This document shows, in pieces, positions 33,243 through 42,645 of a stretch of DNA of 64,000 nt. Under the pieces are notes generated by a model, which was not told where the DNA came from, did no database searches, and was given only the letters and a program-made list of their open reading frames with translations. The translations under genes and the position numbers were made by a program. This DNA is from Firmicutes bacterium CAG:24053_14 (GTDB lineage Bacteria > Bacillota > Clostridia > Oscillospirales > Oscillospiraceae): contig MNSZ01000047.1 of the NCBI GenBank assembly GCA_001916715.1, forward strand, positions 1 through 64,000, given 5' to 3'. Numbering within the stretch: position 1 is the first letter of the stretch; each line of letters opens with the position of its first letter.

Positions 33243-34744
33243 GCCTTGTGCCCCCCGATTTGCTTATTTCGGTCTATGGTGGTTGCGCCTTCCTGAAGAT
33301 TCATTCCCTTGAGAATGGCGTTTTTGCCGTATTTTTTCTTAATTTCCAGCATGGCCTGCTGCATCCGTTTTTCCCGTTCCAGTGCGGCTTCCTCCTCGGC
33401 CTTCTGCTGCTCCAGAGCCGCATAATCGGTGAACAGATCTAACTGTTCCGGCACCGCCTGCCTGTGCGCAGCGGCGGCGTCTACCAGACGATTGGCAGTC
33501 AGTGTGATCCGCCGTACCAGCAGCTTTTTATCCACAATGCGCTCGTACAGTTCCATGACGGCTTTCATGATCAGCATGGTGGAGGCGGTCTGCCGGTCGA
33601 GATTGGCGGTGCCGTGGGCGTGCTTCGGCACTTTTCGGCCATAGTGGTCGGTGGTGACCTCGCCTTTATAGCTGCGGCTGATCTCCGGGTTGGCCAGATT
33701 TTCGATATCATAGCCGATGGTCAGCGTGAGCTGGTCGGTGACAAGATTTTTATCCACAAGGTCAAGAGACAAAAGCTCCGTCATTTCCCGGACGATCAGC
33801 TTTGCCTTGTCAAAGGAATAGGGGAAGGATAGCACCTGTCCTGAGCTGACGCTGTTGGTCTCGGGCTTGTAGACTTTGATCTGCTCCATGGTGCAGGGCT
33901 CCCAGCCCCATGCATGGTCGATCAAGAGCTCGGCATTGACGCCAAACAATTGATACAGCTTGTCTTCGTTATGAAGGGAGCAGCGGGCGATATCGCCCAT
34001 GGTGTAGAGGCCGGCGGACTCCAGCTTCCGCTCATAGCCCCTGCCGATGCGCCAGAAATCAGTCAGGGGTCGATGGCTCCATAGCTGCTTGCGGTAGCTC
34101 ATCTCATCCAACTCGGCAATGCGCACGCCGTTTTCATCCGGCTTTGCATGCTTGGCCATGATGTCCATGGCAATTTTGCAGAGATAGAGGTTCGTGCCGA
34201 TGCCTGCCGTGGCGGTGATGCTGGTCTCTGCGTAGACCTCGCGGATCATCTTTGCCGTCAGCTCCCGTGCAGACAGGCCATAGGCGCCCAGGTAATGAGT
34301 CAGGTCGATCATCACCTCGTCGATGGAGTAAACGTGGATATCCTCCGGCGCAACAAAGCGGAGGTAGATGTTGTATATCTTCGTGCTGATCTCCATATAG
34401 AGCGCCATGCGTGGCGGCGCCGTGATATACGAAAGAGCCAGCTCCGGCGAGGCTTTTAGTTCGTTTGCATCGTAAGATTCTCCAGTGAGTTTTCGCCCCC
34501 GTGCCCGGCGCTGCCGCTGTGCATTGACTTCCTTGACCTTTTGGACGACCTCGAACAGCCGCGCCCTTCCGGGAATGCCGTAGGCCTTAAGGGCGGGGGT
34601 AACGGCCAGGCAGATAGTCTTCTCCGTGCGGCTTGCATCGGCAACCACCAGGTTGGTGGTCATCGGGTCAAGTCCGCGCTCCATGCATTCGACCGAAGCG
34701 TAGAACGACTTCAGGTCTATGGCGGCATAGTATCTGCTCTCCAC
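33239..34744 (-). CDS. Y-family DNA polymerase (UvrX/DinB-like)
   Basis: A 501-residue translesion polymerase. Catalytic residues are Asp10 (AAIDLKSFYASVE) and the SIDE motif (140-143). A little-finger domain follows, then a beta-clamp-binding QLDLF motif near residue 430 and a coiled-coil tail. GTG start with AAAGGAGG. Coupled to YolD. Such pairs provide damage-tolerant synthesis, perhaps during transfer or stress. Confidence 0.92.
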   Translation of the reverse strand: MESRYYAAIDLKSFYASVECMERGLDPMTTNLVVADASRTEKTICLAVTPALKAYGIPGRARLFEVVQKVKEVNAQRQRRARGRKLTGESYDANELKASPELALSYITAPPRMALYMEISTKIYNIYLRFVAPEDIHVYSIDEVMIDLTHYLGAYGLSARELTAKMIREVYAETSITATAGIGTNLYLCKIAMDIMAKHAKPDENGVRIAELDEMSYRKQLWSHRPLTDFWRIGRGYERKLESAGLYTMGDIARCSLHNEDKLYQLFGVNAELLIDHAWGWEPCTMEQIKVYKPETNSVSSGQVLSFPYSFDKAKLIVREMTELLSLDLVDKNLVTDQLTLTIGYDIENLANPEISRSYKGEVTTDHYGRKVPKHAHGTANLDRQTASTMLIMKAVMELYERIVDKKLLVRRITLTANRLVDAAAAHRQAVPEQLDLFTDYAALEQQKAEEEAALEREKRMQQAMLEIKKKYGKNAILKGMNLQEGATTIDRNKQIGGHKA

Positions 34745-34797
34745 GCTCCGGCCTCCTTTCGGGTGAAACTAATAACTCGACAAATCGGGAGCTGCAC

Positions 34798-35382
34798 TTA
34801 ATCTCTATAAATATTCTTCCCAAATTCAAATGCTTTTTCAAGATAACCTGTCTTGTCTATCTGTGGCTTGCCATTTGTATCTCCGCAGCCTCCAGCAAGT
34901 AGCATCCCTCTATCCTGAAATCCAATATAATTGATGATTGCAAATTGATAGTAAGATACCACTTGTTCATACGTCCAAAAATAATTGTCAGCAGATGTCA
35001 TAAGCAGCGCGGCATCTTTGATTGGATATCTCTCATATCTACCCAACGGAGGAGCAGGGTCTTCCTCTGCGATACAGTAAAATCGTTCGATAAATGCTTT
35101 GATTTTGGATGACAATGTCCAAAACAAAAGCGGCGATGCAAACACAATTAAATCCGCTGCTTTGATTTTAGGTACAAGGTCGTTGAATCCATCCTTCTGG
35201 ACGCACGGTTTTCCGTAACGACAGGCGTTGCAGCCGATGCAGCCTTTCACCTCTGTCTGATTTAGATTGATCTTCTCAACGGTATGCCCGGCTTCTGTCG
35301 CCCCTTTGATAAAGGAATCCACCAGTTGAGCAGTATTTCCTTTGGCACGTCCACCGCCTTGAACTACCAATATGTTTTTCAT
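34798..35382 (-). CDS. flavodoxin-fold NAD(P)H-dependent oxidoreductase
   Basis: A 194-residue protein of the FMN-reductase/flavodoxin family: MKNILVVQGGGRAKGNTAQL (phosphate-binding loop), then GCIGCNACRYGKPC, typical of NADPH-dependent iron-sulfur/FMN oxidoreductases in anaerobes, and ASPLLFWTLSSKIKAFIERF. ATG 35382 has GGAGG. It is likely cargo; neighbours are regulators. Confidence 0.85.
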   Translation of the reverse strand: MKNILVVQGGGRAKGNTAQLVDSFIKGATEAGHTVEKINLNQTEVKGCIGCNACRYGKPCVQKDGFNDLVPKIKAADLIVFASPLLFWTLSSKIKAFIERFYCIAEEDPAPPLGRYERYPIKDAALLMTSADNYFWTYEQVVSYYQFAIINYIGFQDRGMLLAGGCGDTNGKPQIDKTGYLEKAFEFGKNIYRD

Positions 35383-35403
35383 CAATATTGCCTCCCTCCC
35401 GGT

Positions 35404-36021
35404 TTATCGTTCTGAATCCCATTGCCCCACAAACGCCAGCCACTTGGCTCCGTAGAAGTCGAAGTAAAACCGTTGCCCCATCTCGTTTTCCACAAAGCGG
35501 GCTTTGACATGATACCATCCTCGCAGTTCCTGCCGCAGTGTGATATCAGCCGAGATAGGCTCCACCCACACCTCGTCCAGCCCGGCAAGCTCTGCCTTGG
35601 AGAGCGGCTTATGTTGGGGTGCGGCGGCTGTGGAAAACAGCGGCGGCAGCATATAGACATTCTGTACATCGGCAAAGGGCAAGGACAAGCCGGTTGCAAA
35701 GCGAAGCTGCCGCTCGACTGCATCTACAAACGCCCAACCGTTTTTCGGTGAGTAGACAGGCGCTTCATGCAAGGCGGGCAGCATCTCTTTTGAAACTGGA
35801 AGCGTCATATCTACCCGCGAGTCGCTTTCTTTTGCTTTTCCAAGCAAAAAATCTACAGTAACGCCGTAATACTCAGACATACGGATCAGCGCCTCAATGG
35901 TAGGGCTTCTTCTCCCGCTCTCCCAAGCAGACAGCGTTGGCTGCGACACACCCAGATCTTCGGCGGCTACGGTCAGCGTTATTTTTTTCATTTTTCTTGC
36001 CAGTTTATATTGACGCGCCAT
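35404..36021 (-). CDS. XRE-family regulator with C-terminal ligand-type domain
   Basis: A 205-residue protein. The HTH_XRE domain covers 1-65 (ITLTVAAEDLGVSQPTLSAW, then ESGRRSPTIEALIRMSEYYG). The rest holds DEVWVEPISADITLRQELRG and a WYHVKARFVENEMGQRFYFD region, found after XRE domains in Clostridia regulators. Probably regulates the adjacent flavodoxin gene. Confidence 0.82.
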   Translation of the reverse strand: MARQYKLARKMKKITLTVAAEDLGVSQPTLSAWESGRRSPTIEALIRMSEYYGVTVDFLLGKAKESDSRVDMTLPVSKEMLPALHEAPVYSPKNGWAFVDAVERQLRFATGLSLPFADVQNVYMLPPLFSTAAAPQHKPLSKAELAGLDEVWVEPISADITLRQELRGWYHVKARFVENEMGQRFYFDFYGAKWLAFVGQWDSER

Positions 36022-36034
36022 TTTGCCGCCTCCC

Positions 36035-37522
36035 TTACTTTAATACAATCCATTTCCCGCGGGTTGAGCCTTCTCTCCTGATATATTGCTTTTGCTTCAG
36101 CATCTGGATGGCACGTTCTACGGTGCGGTCTGTCACACCTATCTGACTGGCAATCTTTTTTGCGGAGAGATGAGGTTCTCCACGGATGGCCGTCAGCACC
36201 TCCGTCTCGATTTCCGACAAATCTCCGACATTATTTCCGACATCCTCATTTATCGCCTCAGACGATTGATGTGTATCAAAATCCGGATGAATATAAAGGG
36301 TCGTCGTAAAATAGGTGCGTACCTCATCCGTCTCAAATAAGGGATCGGGAGAGCCGTTGTTGCGCAGCGCATTGCGGATCTTGCGAAAACCGGTATTGCG
36401 TCCCTCCGTCAGATGCATCTCTTTTAAGAATTCACCGATGCGGCGGTTGCGGTAGCGGCGGCTGTGTACGCGAAATTCCCTTAAATTCTCCGAACTAATG
36501 GAGCGGTCGGCGCCGGGGTGGCTGACAATGATGATTCGGTCTGTCTCTATGCGCACCTCGATGGGTTCCCGTTCATCATAGCCTTTGTGATAGACTGCGT
36601 TCGAGAGAGCCTCCTCAATGGCGGCATAGGGATAATTGAAAAAGCGCCGCGCCTCCGCCACACCGTCCACCTTGACGACCTGCTCCTGCAGGATACTGTT
36701 TTTGATATATTGCAATGCTTCCCGCAGCTGCTGATGCAGCGGCCCCTTGAAGGTCTTTTCCCGGATGCGGTCACCCGTGTCATCAGGAAACTCTACGATA
36801 TCGATCTGGGCATATGGGAAAAAGCGGTCCGGCTCCATACTGAAAAACATCAGCCCCACATTCTTTGGTTTCGTATACTCCGGAAGCATGCTGATGATAT
36901 TCATGCTCTTACACAGGTCAGCGAAATCCATCGTTTTGGATTCCCCATAAAGTGAACTGCCGATTTCCTTCAAATAACTCTGGATCAGCGTAATATTCAA
37001 GTCCGTCAGTTCGGCTTCATGGTTGACCCGGTCGTCAAAGGGGATATTGTTGGCGAGGTTATACAAATCCCGCTTTTCCTCCTCAGACGGAGCAATTGTG
37101 CTGGACATCTTACGAATATAATAAATGCGCTCCTTATTGTCCCTCGCCATCGTCTTGGGGGAGGAATATGGACGGGCGTTCCCGCCGGGTGCCCAAATGA
37201 CAATGAACTTCTTGCCCTCGTAATCGGCTACCTCGACGATGGGCATATATTCCGGTTGGATACGCTTGCATTTATTCAGCATGTCCTTCAAATAGCCGTC
37301 AAGCTTTTCTGTGGGAACACCCTGCAGCGGATAGACGGGCTTTCCACCCTGCTCCTTCACGCCGATAACCAGATAACCGCCGCCCCAGTTGTCGATGTCA
37401 TTGGCGAAAGCACAAATGGTTTTCAGGGAGGCCTCAGCATCCCAGGTTTCCTTAAACTCAATTCTTGCCCACTCAACGACACTGCCGGAGAGTAACGTCT
37501 TTATATTAGTTGGTACTGCCAT
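36035..37522 (-). CDS. AlbA_2/Schlafen-type ATP-binding regulator
   Basis: A 495-residue protein. The N-terminal AlbA_2 (Schlafen-like) domain has EFKETWDAEASLKTICAFAN and GGGYLVIGV. A GHKL-like ATP-binding segment (EEALSNAVYHKGYDEREPIE, then IIIVSHPGADRSIS) and a C-terminal winged helix (SAKKIASQIGVTDRTVERAI) follow. This is the COG2865 layout. It is coupled to the small HTH gene upstream. Role: transcription regulation or conflict sensing; unknown. Confidence 0.87.
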   Translation of the reverse strand: MAVPTNIKTLLSGSVVEWARIEFKETWDAEASLKTICAFANDIDNWGGGYLVIGVKEQGGKPVYPLQGVPTEKLDGYLKDMLNKCKRIQPEYMPIVEVADYEGKKFIVIWAPGGNARPYSSPKTMARDNKERIYYIRKMSSTIAPSEEEKRDLYNLANNIPFDDRVNHEAELTDLNITLIQSYLKEIGSSLYGESKTMDFADLCKSMNIISMLPEYTKPKNVGLMFFSMEPDRFFPYAQIDIVEFPDDTGDRIREKTFKGPLHQQLREALQYIKNSILQEQVVKVDGVAEARRFFNYPYAAIEEALSNAVYHKGYDEREPIEVRIETDRIIIVSHPGADRSISSENLREFRVHSRRYRNRRIGEFLKEMHLTEGRNTGFRKIRNALRNNGSPDPLFETDEVRTYFTTTLYIHPDFDTHQSSEAINEDVGNNVGDLSEIETEVLTAIRGEPHLSAKKIASQIGVTDRTVERAIQMLKQKQYIRREGSTRGKWIVLK

Positions 37523-37727
37523 TGCCGGCGTCCTCCTTTACCTTCGGTTTGATATATTTCCCGCTTTTGATGCGGGCATCGGAGGGCTTTTCAGCATCCT
37601 CAGGTATAATCCAGTTATTCCCGGCCTTCTGGGCGCCCTCAATGCGATCCTGTGAACAAAGGACGGCAATCCTCCTTGCCGAGATATTCCACTTCTTTGC
37701 TGCTTCAAATGTGGATACATATTTCAT
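37506..37727 (-). CDS. MerR-like HTH small DNA-binding protein
   Basis: A 73-residue protein with a HTH_17/MerR-like helix (TFEAAKKWNISARRIAVLCS) and a basic tail. It overlaps the AlbA_2 gene by 17 bp. ATG 37727 follows AAAGGAG, and promoter 37759-37787 lies at the right distance. Confidence 0.8.
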   Translation of the reverse strand: MKYVSTFEAAKKWNISARRIAVLCSQDRIEGAQKAGNNWIIPEDAEKPSDARIKSGKYIKPKVKEDAGNGSTN

Positions 37728-37758
37728 AATGCGGATGCTCCTTTCGCTATATTCTTTT

Positions 37759-37787
37759 ATTATATTCAATTTGCGGAATAATATCAA
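37759..37787 (-). promoter_or_regulatory. promoter of the HTH-AlbA_2 operon
   Basis: TTGATA (37782-37787), 17-bp AT-rich spacer, TATAAT (37759-37764) on the minus strand, 32 bp before the ATG. It is a plain sigma-A promoter. Confidence 0.82.
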
Positions 37788-37850
37788 GCCTTTTGCTCAT
37801 ATTCTTTAGAAAGTTGCAATTCCCGGCCTGTCTCCGTGTAATTATATAGC

Positions 37851-37970
37851 TCCATAAAGGTACACCTTTGCAGATGGTGGTGTAGAGCGGCAAAAACAAG
37901 GTGTTCTCCCGTCTGAAAAAGCCCCATTTTTATTTTCAGACATATCCGCAATCCGAGTGACCTTTATGGA
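37851..37970. repeat. 11-bp inverted repeats upstream of the serine recombinase
   Basis: TCCATAAAGGT at 37851-37861 and its exact complement at 37960-37970 are 98 bp apart. An inner 8-bp pair (TCTGAAAA/TTTTCAGA, about 37914-37941) lies between. They stand directly before a resolvase/invertase gene and could be its recombination or binding sites. Confidence 0.55.
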
Positions 37971-38003
37971 CGGATTTTCAGAGCGAATGGAAGTGATTAC
38001 ACG

Positions 38004-38615
38004 ATGAGGAAAACATATGGTTATGCCCGGGTGTCCACAAAAGAACAGCACCTGGACCGGCAGATCAAGGCGCTGTTGGACTGCGGCGTTGCCGAAAGGG
38101 ATATCGTAACGGACAAGGCCAGCGGCGCCAGCTTGGATCGAACAGGCTACCTTGCACTGAAGAACACCATGCTGCGGGATGGCGATGTGCTGGTCATCAA
38201 ATCCCTTGACAGACTGAGTCGAAATAAAGAGCATATCCGGCAGGAGCTGGAATACTTCAAAACGCATCACATTCAGGTCAGGGTTATCGACCTGCCAACG
38301 ACTATGATCCAATTGCCGGAGGGACAGGAATGGGTATTCGAGATGATCAACAACATTCTAATCGAGGTTCTGGCCAGTATCGCCGAGCAGGAGCGCCTCA
38401 CGATTCGGCAAAGGCAGGCTGAGGGGATCGCTGTGGCAAAGGAACAGGGAAAGCATCTGGGGCGGCCGCCGGCGGAGTATCCTCCAGACTGGGAAAAGAT
38501 ATATACCAGATGGAAGGCCGAGGAGATCACCGCAGTCGCTGCGATGGAATCATTGAACCTCAAGCGCAGTACATTTTACAAACTGGCAAATCAGTATGAG
38601 GAGGAGCGCAAATGA
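38004..38615 (+). CDS. serine recombinase (resolvase/invertase family)
   Basis: A 203-residue small serine recombinase: RVSTKEQHLDRQIKAL with catalytic Ser11, then KSLDRLSRN, and a C-terminal HTH (ITAVAAMESLNLKRSTFYKL). The size matches Hin/Tn3-type enzymes. A weak GGAAG precedes the ATG. It overlaps the sortase gene by 4 bp. Resolvase plus class B sortase is a known pairing in Clostridia ICEs. Confidence 0.92.
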   Translation: MRKTYGYARVSTKEQHLDRQIKALLDCGVAERDIVTDKASGASLDRTGYLALKNTMLRDGDVLVIKSLDRLSRNKEHIRQELEYFKTHHIQVRVIDLPTTMIQLPEGQEWVFEMINNILIEVLASIAEQERLTIRQRQAEGIAVAKEQGKHLGRPPAEYPPDWEKIYTRWKAEEITAVAAMESLNLKRSTFYKLANQYEEERK

Positions 38616-39421
38616 AGAAAGTTTTGTTTGTTCTGCTGACGGCCGTCTTCATGGGCGTCTTCGGGGTTGGCGGATACCATCTTTATCTATATTACAGCGA
38701 GTCCGCACAGAGCGATGAAATCTATTCGGGTCTGACGGATTATGTGCAGGTTCCTGACCCCACAAAAAAACCGCCCCATCCCACGGGTGAAACAGATGAG
38801 GATGGAGAGAAGATGGATTCTGATATTGACTGGCCGGAGGTGGATTTTCAAGCACTCCGGGAGATCAATCCGGATATCGTCGGCTGGCTCTACTGCGAGG
38901 ACACCGTTATCAACTACCCCGTGGTGCAGGGGAGCGACAATTCTTATTATCTGAGGCACCTTTTTGACGGTGCATACAACGCCAACGGCTGCCTGTTTCT
39001 GGACTGCCGGGTGAACGGGGATCTTTCAGATGCCCACTCCATCATCTACGGACATCATATGAAAAACGGCAGCATGTTTTCGTCTTTGGACGGATATAAA
39101 AATCAGGAGTATTACGAGGAACATCCGCAGCTGCTTCTGGTGACGCCTGACGCAAACTATGTGGTCGAGCTCTTCGCCGGGTATGTGGCCAGTGTTGAGG
39201 AAAACGCATGGACAGTCGGTTTTACAAATGAGATGGAGTTTGAGGATTGGATCGTATCCGCCATCGAGAAATCTACCTTTGAAAGCAGTGTTACGCCGTT
39301 GTCCTCAGACCGGATTCTCACGCTGTCCACCTGCAGCTATGAGTTCAGCGACGCCAGGTTCGTTGTGCTTGGAATTTTAAAAAAGTACGATACCCTTGGC
39401 ATTACAGTAATGAGGACCTAA
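38612..39421 (+). CDS. srtB: class B sortase
   Basis: A 269-residue SrtB: N-terminal signal anchor (FVLLTAVFMGVFGVGGYHLY, 6-25), a Pro/Asp-rich stalk, then the catalytic His in IYGHHMKNG (about 148), Cys241 (LSTCSYEF) and Arg249 (DARFVV). It acts outside the membrane, joining sorting-signal proteins. No LPXTG-like substrate gene is visible in the window, so substrates probably lie beyond it or on the element's transfer region. Confidence 0.9.
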   Translation: MKKVLFVLLTAVFMGVFGVGGYHLYLYYSESAQSDEIYSGLTDYVQVPDPTKKPPHPTGETDEDGEKMDSDIDWPEVDFQALREINPDIVGWLYCEDTVINYPVVQGSDNSYYLRHLFDGAYNANGCLFLDCRVNGDLSDAHSIIYGHHMKNGSMFSSLDGYKNQEYYEEHPQLLLVTPDANYVVELFAGYVASVEENAWTVGFTNEMEFEDWIVSAIEKSTFESSVTPLSSDRILTLSTCSYEFSDARFVVLGILKKYDTLGITVMRT

Positions 39422-39460
39422 ATTCGAATCAACTGCCAGCTGATGGTTTCGGGTGCATGA

Positions 39461-39509
39461 AACAAGTTCATCCAATCCCTTATCACGGAGCGGATGAACT
39501 TGTTTTTTA
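39461..39509 (+). terminator. intrinsic terminator after srtB
   Basis: A 13-bp perfect stem (39461-39473 with 39492-39504) with an 18-nt loop and a TTTTTT tail on the plus strand. Confidence 0.88.
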
Positions 39510-39910
39510 TTGCGGTCTATGCTGTTGGAGGCAAGGGCCTCTCTATAGCGCATCGAAAAGTCATATATTTTACAGTAACGAACCAAAAAATTGCAACCAG
39601 CAGCCTGTGTTTTTGTGGTTCTTTTATCCTTATGCTTTATATTGGGGAGTACTGCTTGGCTATCTGCTTATTTGCATCGTACTGATGCGAACGTTAAAAA
39701 AGGGGGTTCGGCGGAGCTGATCAAGGAGGGAAAGAGAAAAAGAGGCGAAACTTTATCAAGTTCAAAAAATAAATAACTAAATGGACTCAAAATTTCCAAA
39801 TGGGCTTGTGCTTTGGGAAAGTTGATGGTATAAAGAATAATGCCTACGGGCGTAAATTTTTAAGAATGAGTTAGCTATGTCTAACTGTGATTCAGAAAGG
39901 AGCCGTTAGA
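39510..39910. other. intergenic region between the sortase and AraC operons
   Basis: No supported gene. Short hydrophobic frames occur (for example around 39591-39776, TTG start) but lack good ribosome sites. A GTTAG...CTAAC inverted repeat lies about 39,870-39,885, just before the AraC ribosome site, and may be an operator. Confidence 0.45.
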
Positions 39911-40876
39911 GTGTCGAGTTTTTTTCCGGGCCTGGAGCTCGGAGATGAGGTCAGCGAGGTCATGCACGCCGACAACTGCAGCGTGCTCAAAATCGAAAAT
40001 GAGACCGGCGAGGGTATCATGACCTGCTATATGCTGTTTCCGGGCGTAGTGGTCATGTACAACGATTTTCATATGTCTTACTGCGACACCAGCTTTGAGA
40101 CCGACGGGCAGCAGATGCTGTGCGTCGATCATTGCCGCGAGGGTTCGATGGAACGCTTTGTGAGGCCTGAGGTATATTATTATTTTTCACCGGGCAACTG
40201 CGCTGTTGACGTCCGCCGATATCACGCTGGACGGACGAACTTTCCGCAGAACCATTTTCATGGCGTATCTATCGGATTTTATCTGCCGCAGGCGAGTGAG
40301 CAGCTTGTAAAAGAGCTCCGGGGCTTTCCCGTCTCGTTGGAGTCTCTCAGGCAAAAATTCTGTGCGGACGGCGAACCCAACGTGCTCTCAAAATCAGAGG
40401 AAGCGGAGAGGATATTCCACACCTTTTATACGCTGCCAAAAGAGAACAGGCGTGAATACCTGCGATTGAAAATATTCGAATTGCTCCTGCATCTGGATGG
40501 CCTGGATACGGGAAATATCGGAATTGCAAAACCGTATTTTTACAAAAGCCAAGTGGACAAAATCAAGGCGGCGGAACGGCTCATAACGGAAAATCTGACA
40601 AAAAGCTATACGATCGTACAGCTTGCAGAGAGGTTTGATATTTCCCAAAGCGCCTTAAAAAGTTGCTTCAAGGAGATATTCGGTCTGCCCATCAACACCT
40701 ATTTGCAGGAACATCGTATCCGTCGGGCAGCCGTACTTCTGCGTGAGGATCAAAATCTGTCCGTATCTCAGGCGGCGGGAATGGTGGGCTATGACAGCCC
40801 GGGGAAGTTTGCCGCGATTTTCAAGCGTATTTACGGCGTTACGCCGAGGGAATATCAACGAGGAGGATTGTTATGA
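39911..40876 (+). CDS. AraC-family transcriptional regulator
   Basis: A 321-residue protein with an N-terminal ligand-type domain and a C-terminal AraC double HTH (YTIVQLAERFDISQSALKSC, then LSVSQAAGMVGYDSPGKFAA and IYGVTPREYQ). Start GTG 39911 has AAAGGAG; the earlier GTG lacks a site. It overlaps the first ABC gene (ATGA). AraC control of an exporter-fold ABC pair is the arrangement of YbtA/YbtPQ in yersiniabactin uptake, so a metallophore-like ligand is a reasonable guess. Confidence 0.9.
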   Translation: MSSFFPGLELGDEVSEVMHADNCSVLKIENETGEGIMTCYMLFPGVVVMYNDFHMSYCDTSFETDGQQMLCVDHCREGSMERFVRPEVYYYFSPGNCAVDVRRYHAGRTNFPQNHFHGVSIGFYLPQASEQLVKELRGFPVSLESLRQKFCADGEPNVLSKSEEAERIFHTFYTLPKENRREYLRLKIFELLLHLDGLDTGNIGIAKPYFYKSQVDKIKAAERLITENLTKSYTIVQLAERFDISQSALKSCFKEIFGLPINTYLQEHRIRRAAVLLREDQNLSVSQAAGMVGYDSPGKFAAIFKRIYGVTPREYQRGGLL

Positions 40877-42645
40877 AGGAAAAATCAAAAATGGCGCAGC
40901 TTATGGAGTATGCCGGGAACTATCGATATCTCACATACAGTTCCTATGTCCTGTCGGCAATCAGCGCCCTGGTGGCGCTGACGCCGTTCTGGTGTATCTG
41001 GAAGATCTTGCAGGAGGTCATTTCCGTTGCACCAAATTACAATGAAGCTCAGAATATCAGCCACTACGGCTGGATGGCAGTTGGGCTTGCCGTAACCGCC
41101 ATGTTTTTGTACATTGCGTCGCTGTGGTGCTCACATCTGCCTGCATTCCGCGTGCAGCGTAACATGCGCACTCGGGTGATGGAGCATGTTGTGACGCTGC
41201 CGGTGGGCTTTCTCTCCGATTGGGGCACCGGCCGTGTGCGCAAAATTGTAAACGATTGCAGTGCCAATACCGAGACCTATCTCGCCCACATATGGCCAGA
41301 TAAAGCAGGTACCGTATTCACTCCGCTCGGACTTGTTGCGCTGCTCTTTGTGTTTGATTGGAGGCTGGGGCTGCTGTGCCTGATTCCCGTAGCCGTCGCC
41401 TTTGCCGTCATGTCTACCATGATGGGAAAAAGGATGCAGGAATCCATGAAGCAGTATCAGACGGCGCTGGAAACCATGACGAGCGAGACGGTGGAGTATG
41501 TCAGGGGCGTTCCCGTTGTGAAAACCTTCGGCCAGACCGTGTTCAGTTTCAAGCGCTTTAAGCAGACGATAGACGATTATTCCAAATGGACAATTACCTA
41601 CACAAAGCAGGTGCGTACGCCCATGCTTGTTTTCACCACGGCGATAAACGCCGTTTTCGCTGTTATCATTGCGGCGGGAATGGTCATGGCATCAGGCGGC
41701 GTGACAAACGAGCTGCTGCTGAATCTCCTGTTTTACATCATCATCACGCCGATCATCACGACCACGATGAACAAGGTGATGTACGCCGGCGAAAACGAGA
41801 TGCTGGTCACGGACAGCTTAAACCGCATCAATAGCATTCTGGAGATGAAGCCTCTACCGGAGCCGGAAAGACCGGCAGAGCCAAAAGACAATTCCGTTAC
41901 GCTGGAAAACGTTACTTTCACTTATGCGGGTGGGAAAGACAAGGCCGTGGACGGAGTGAACCTGCACATAGAGCCCGGCGAGCACATAGCTCTGGTCGGT
42001 CCCTCCGGCGGCGGCAAGACAACAATAGCAAGTCTCATCGCCCGCTTCTGGGATGTCCAGTCGGGTCAAATCCTCGTCGGTGGTGTGGACGTAAAGGATA
42101 TCTCTAAAGAAGCTCTCATGGATACTGTGTCCTTCGTCTTTCAAGACAGCAAGCTTTTCAAAATGTCGGTGCTCGAAAATATCCGTATGGCGAAGACCAG
42201 CGCCTCCCGCGAGGAGGTGCTGCAGGCACTCCATGACGCACAGTGCGACGATATTATCGAAAAGCTTCCAAACGGCATCGACACCGTCATCGGCACCAAG
42301 GGCGTTTATGTGTCCGGCGGCGAACAGCAACGTCTAAACATTGCCAGAGTGATGCTGAAGAACGCTCCAATCCTTATTTTGGACGAAGCGACCGCCTTTG
42401 CTGATCCGGACAACGAGAGCAAAGTTCAGGCAGCTTTCAATAAATTGTCACAGGGAAAGACAGTCATCATGATTGCCCATCGGCTTACGACTGTTACCTC
42501 TGCGGACAAAATATACGTTGTTAAAGACGGCAAGCTCTTTGAAAGCGGAAAGCATGAGGAATTGCTGGAGAAAAAGGGCTTGTATCAGCGGATGTGGAGC
42601 GAGTACCAAACGACCGCAAGCTGGAAGGTAGGTGTAAAAGCATGA
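40873..42645 (+). CDS. ABC transporter subunit 1 (TMD-NBD fusion, exporter fold)
   Basis: A 590-residue six-helix TMD fused to an NBD. Walker A GPSGGGKTT is near 375, the ABC signature is VSGGEQQRLNIARV, and Walker B is ILILDEATAF. The signature C-loop and DEATAF (not DEATSA) are intact. Two such subunits in a row form a heterodimer. Exporter-fold heterodimers of the IrtAB/YbtPQ class act as importers; direction cannot be told from sequence. Translation coupled on both sides. Confidence 0.9.
   Translation: MKEKSKMAQLMEYAGNYRYLTYSSYVLSAISALVALTPFWCIWKILQEVISVAPNYNEAQNISHYGWMAVGLAVTAMFLYIASLWCSHLPAFRVQRNMRTRVMEHVVTLPVGFLSDWGTGRVRKIVNDCSANTETYLAHIWPDKAGTVFTPLGLVALLFVFDWRLGLLCLIPVAVAFAVMSTMMGKRMQESMKQYQTALETMTSETVEYVRGVPVVKTFGQTVFSFKRFKQTIDDYSKWTITYTKQVRTPMLVFTTAINAVFAVIIAAGMVMASGGVTNELLLNLLFYIIITPIITTTMNKVMYAGENEMLVTDSLNRINSILEMKPLPEPERPAEPKDNSVTLENVTFTYAGGKDKAVDGVNLHIEPGEHIALVGPSGGGKTTIASLIARFWDVQSGQILVGGVDVKDISKEALMDTVSFVFQDSKLFKMSVLENIRMAKTSASREEVLQALHDAQCDDIIEKLPNGIDTVIGTKGVYVSGGEQQRLNIARVMLKNAPILILDEATAFADPDNESKVQAAFNKLSQGKTVIMIAHRLTTVTSADKIYVVKDGKLFESGKHEELLEKKGLYQRMWSEYQTTASWKVGVKA

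Noticed and set aside
39457..39776. Two overlapping hydrophobic frames after the sortase
   Set aside because: They overlap the sortase terminator or start at TTG without a ribosome site; no homologue recognised.
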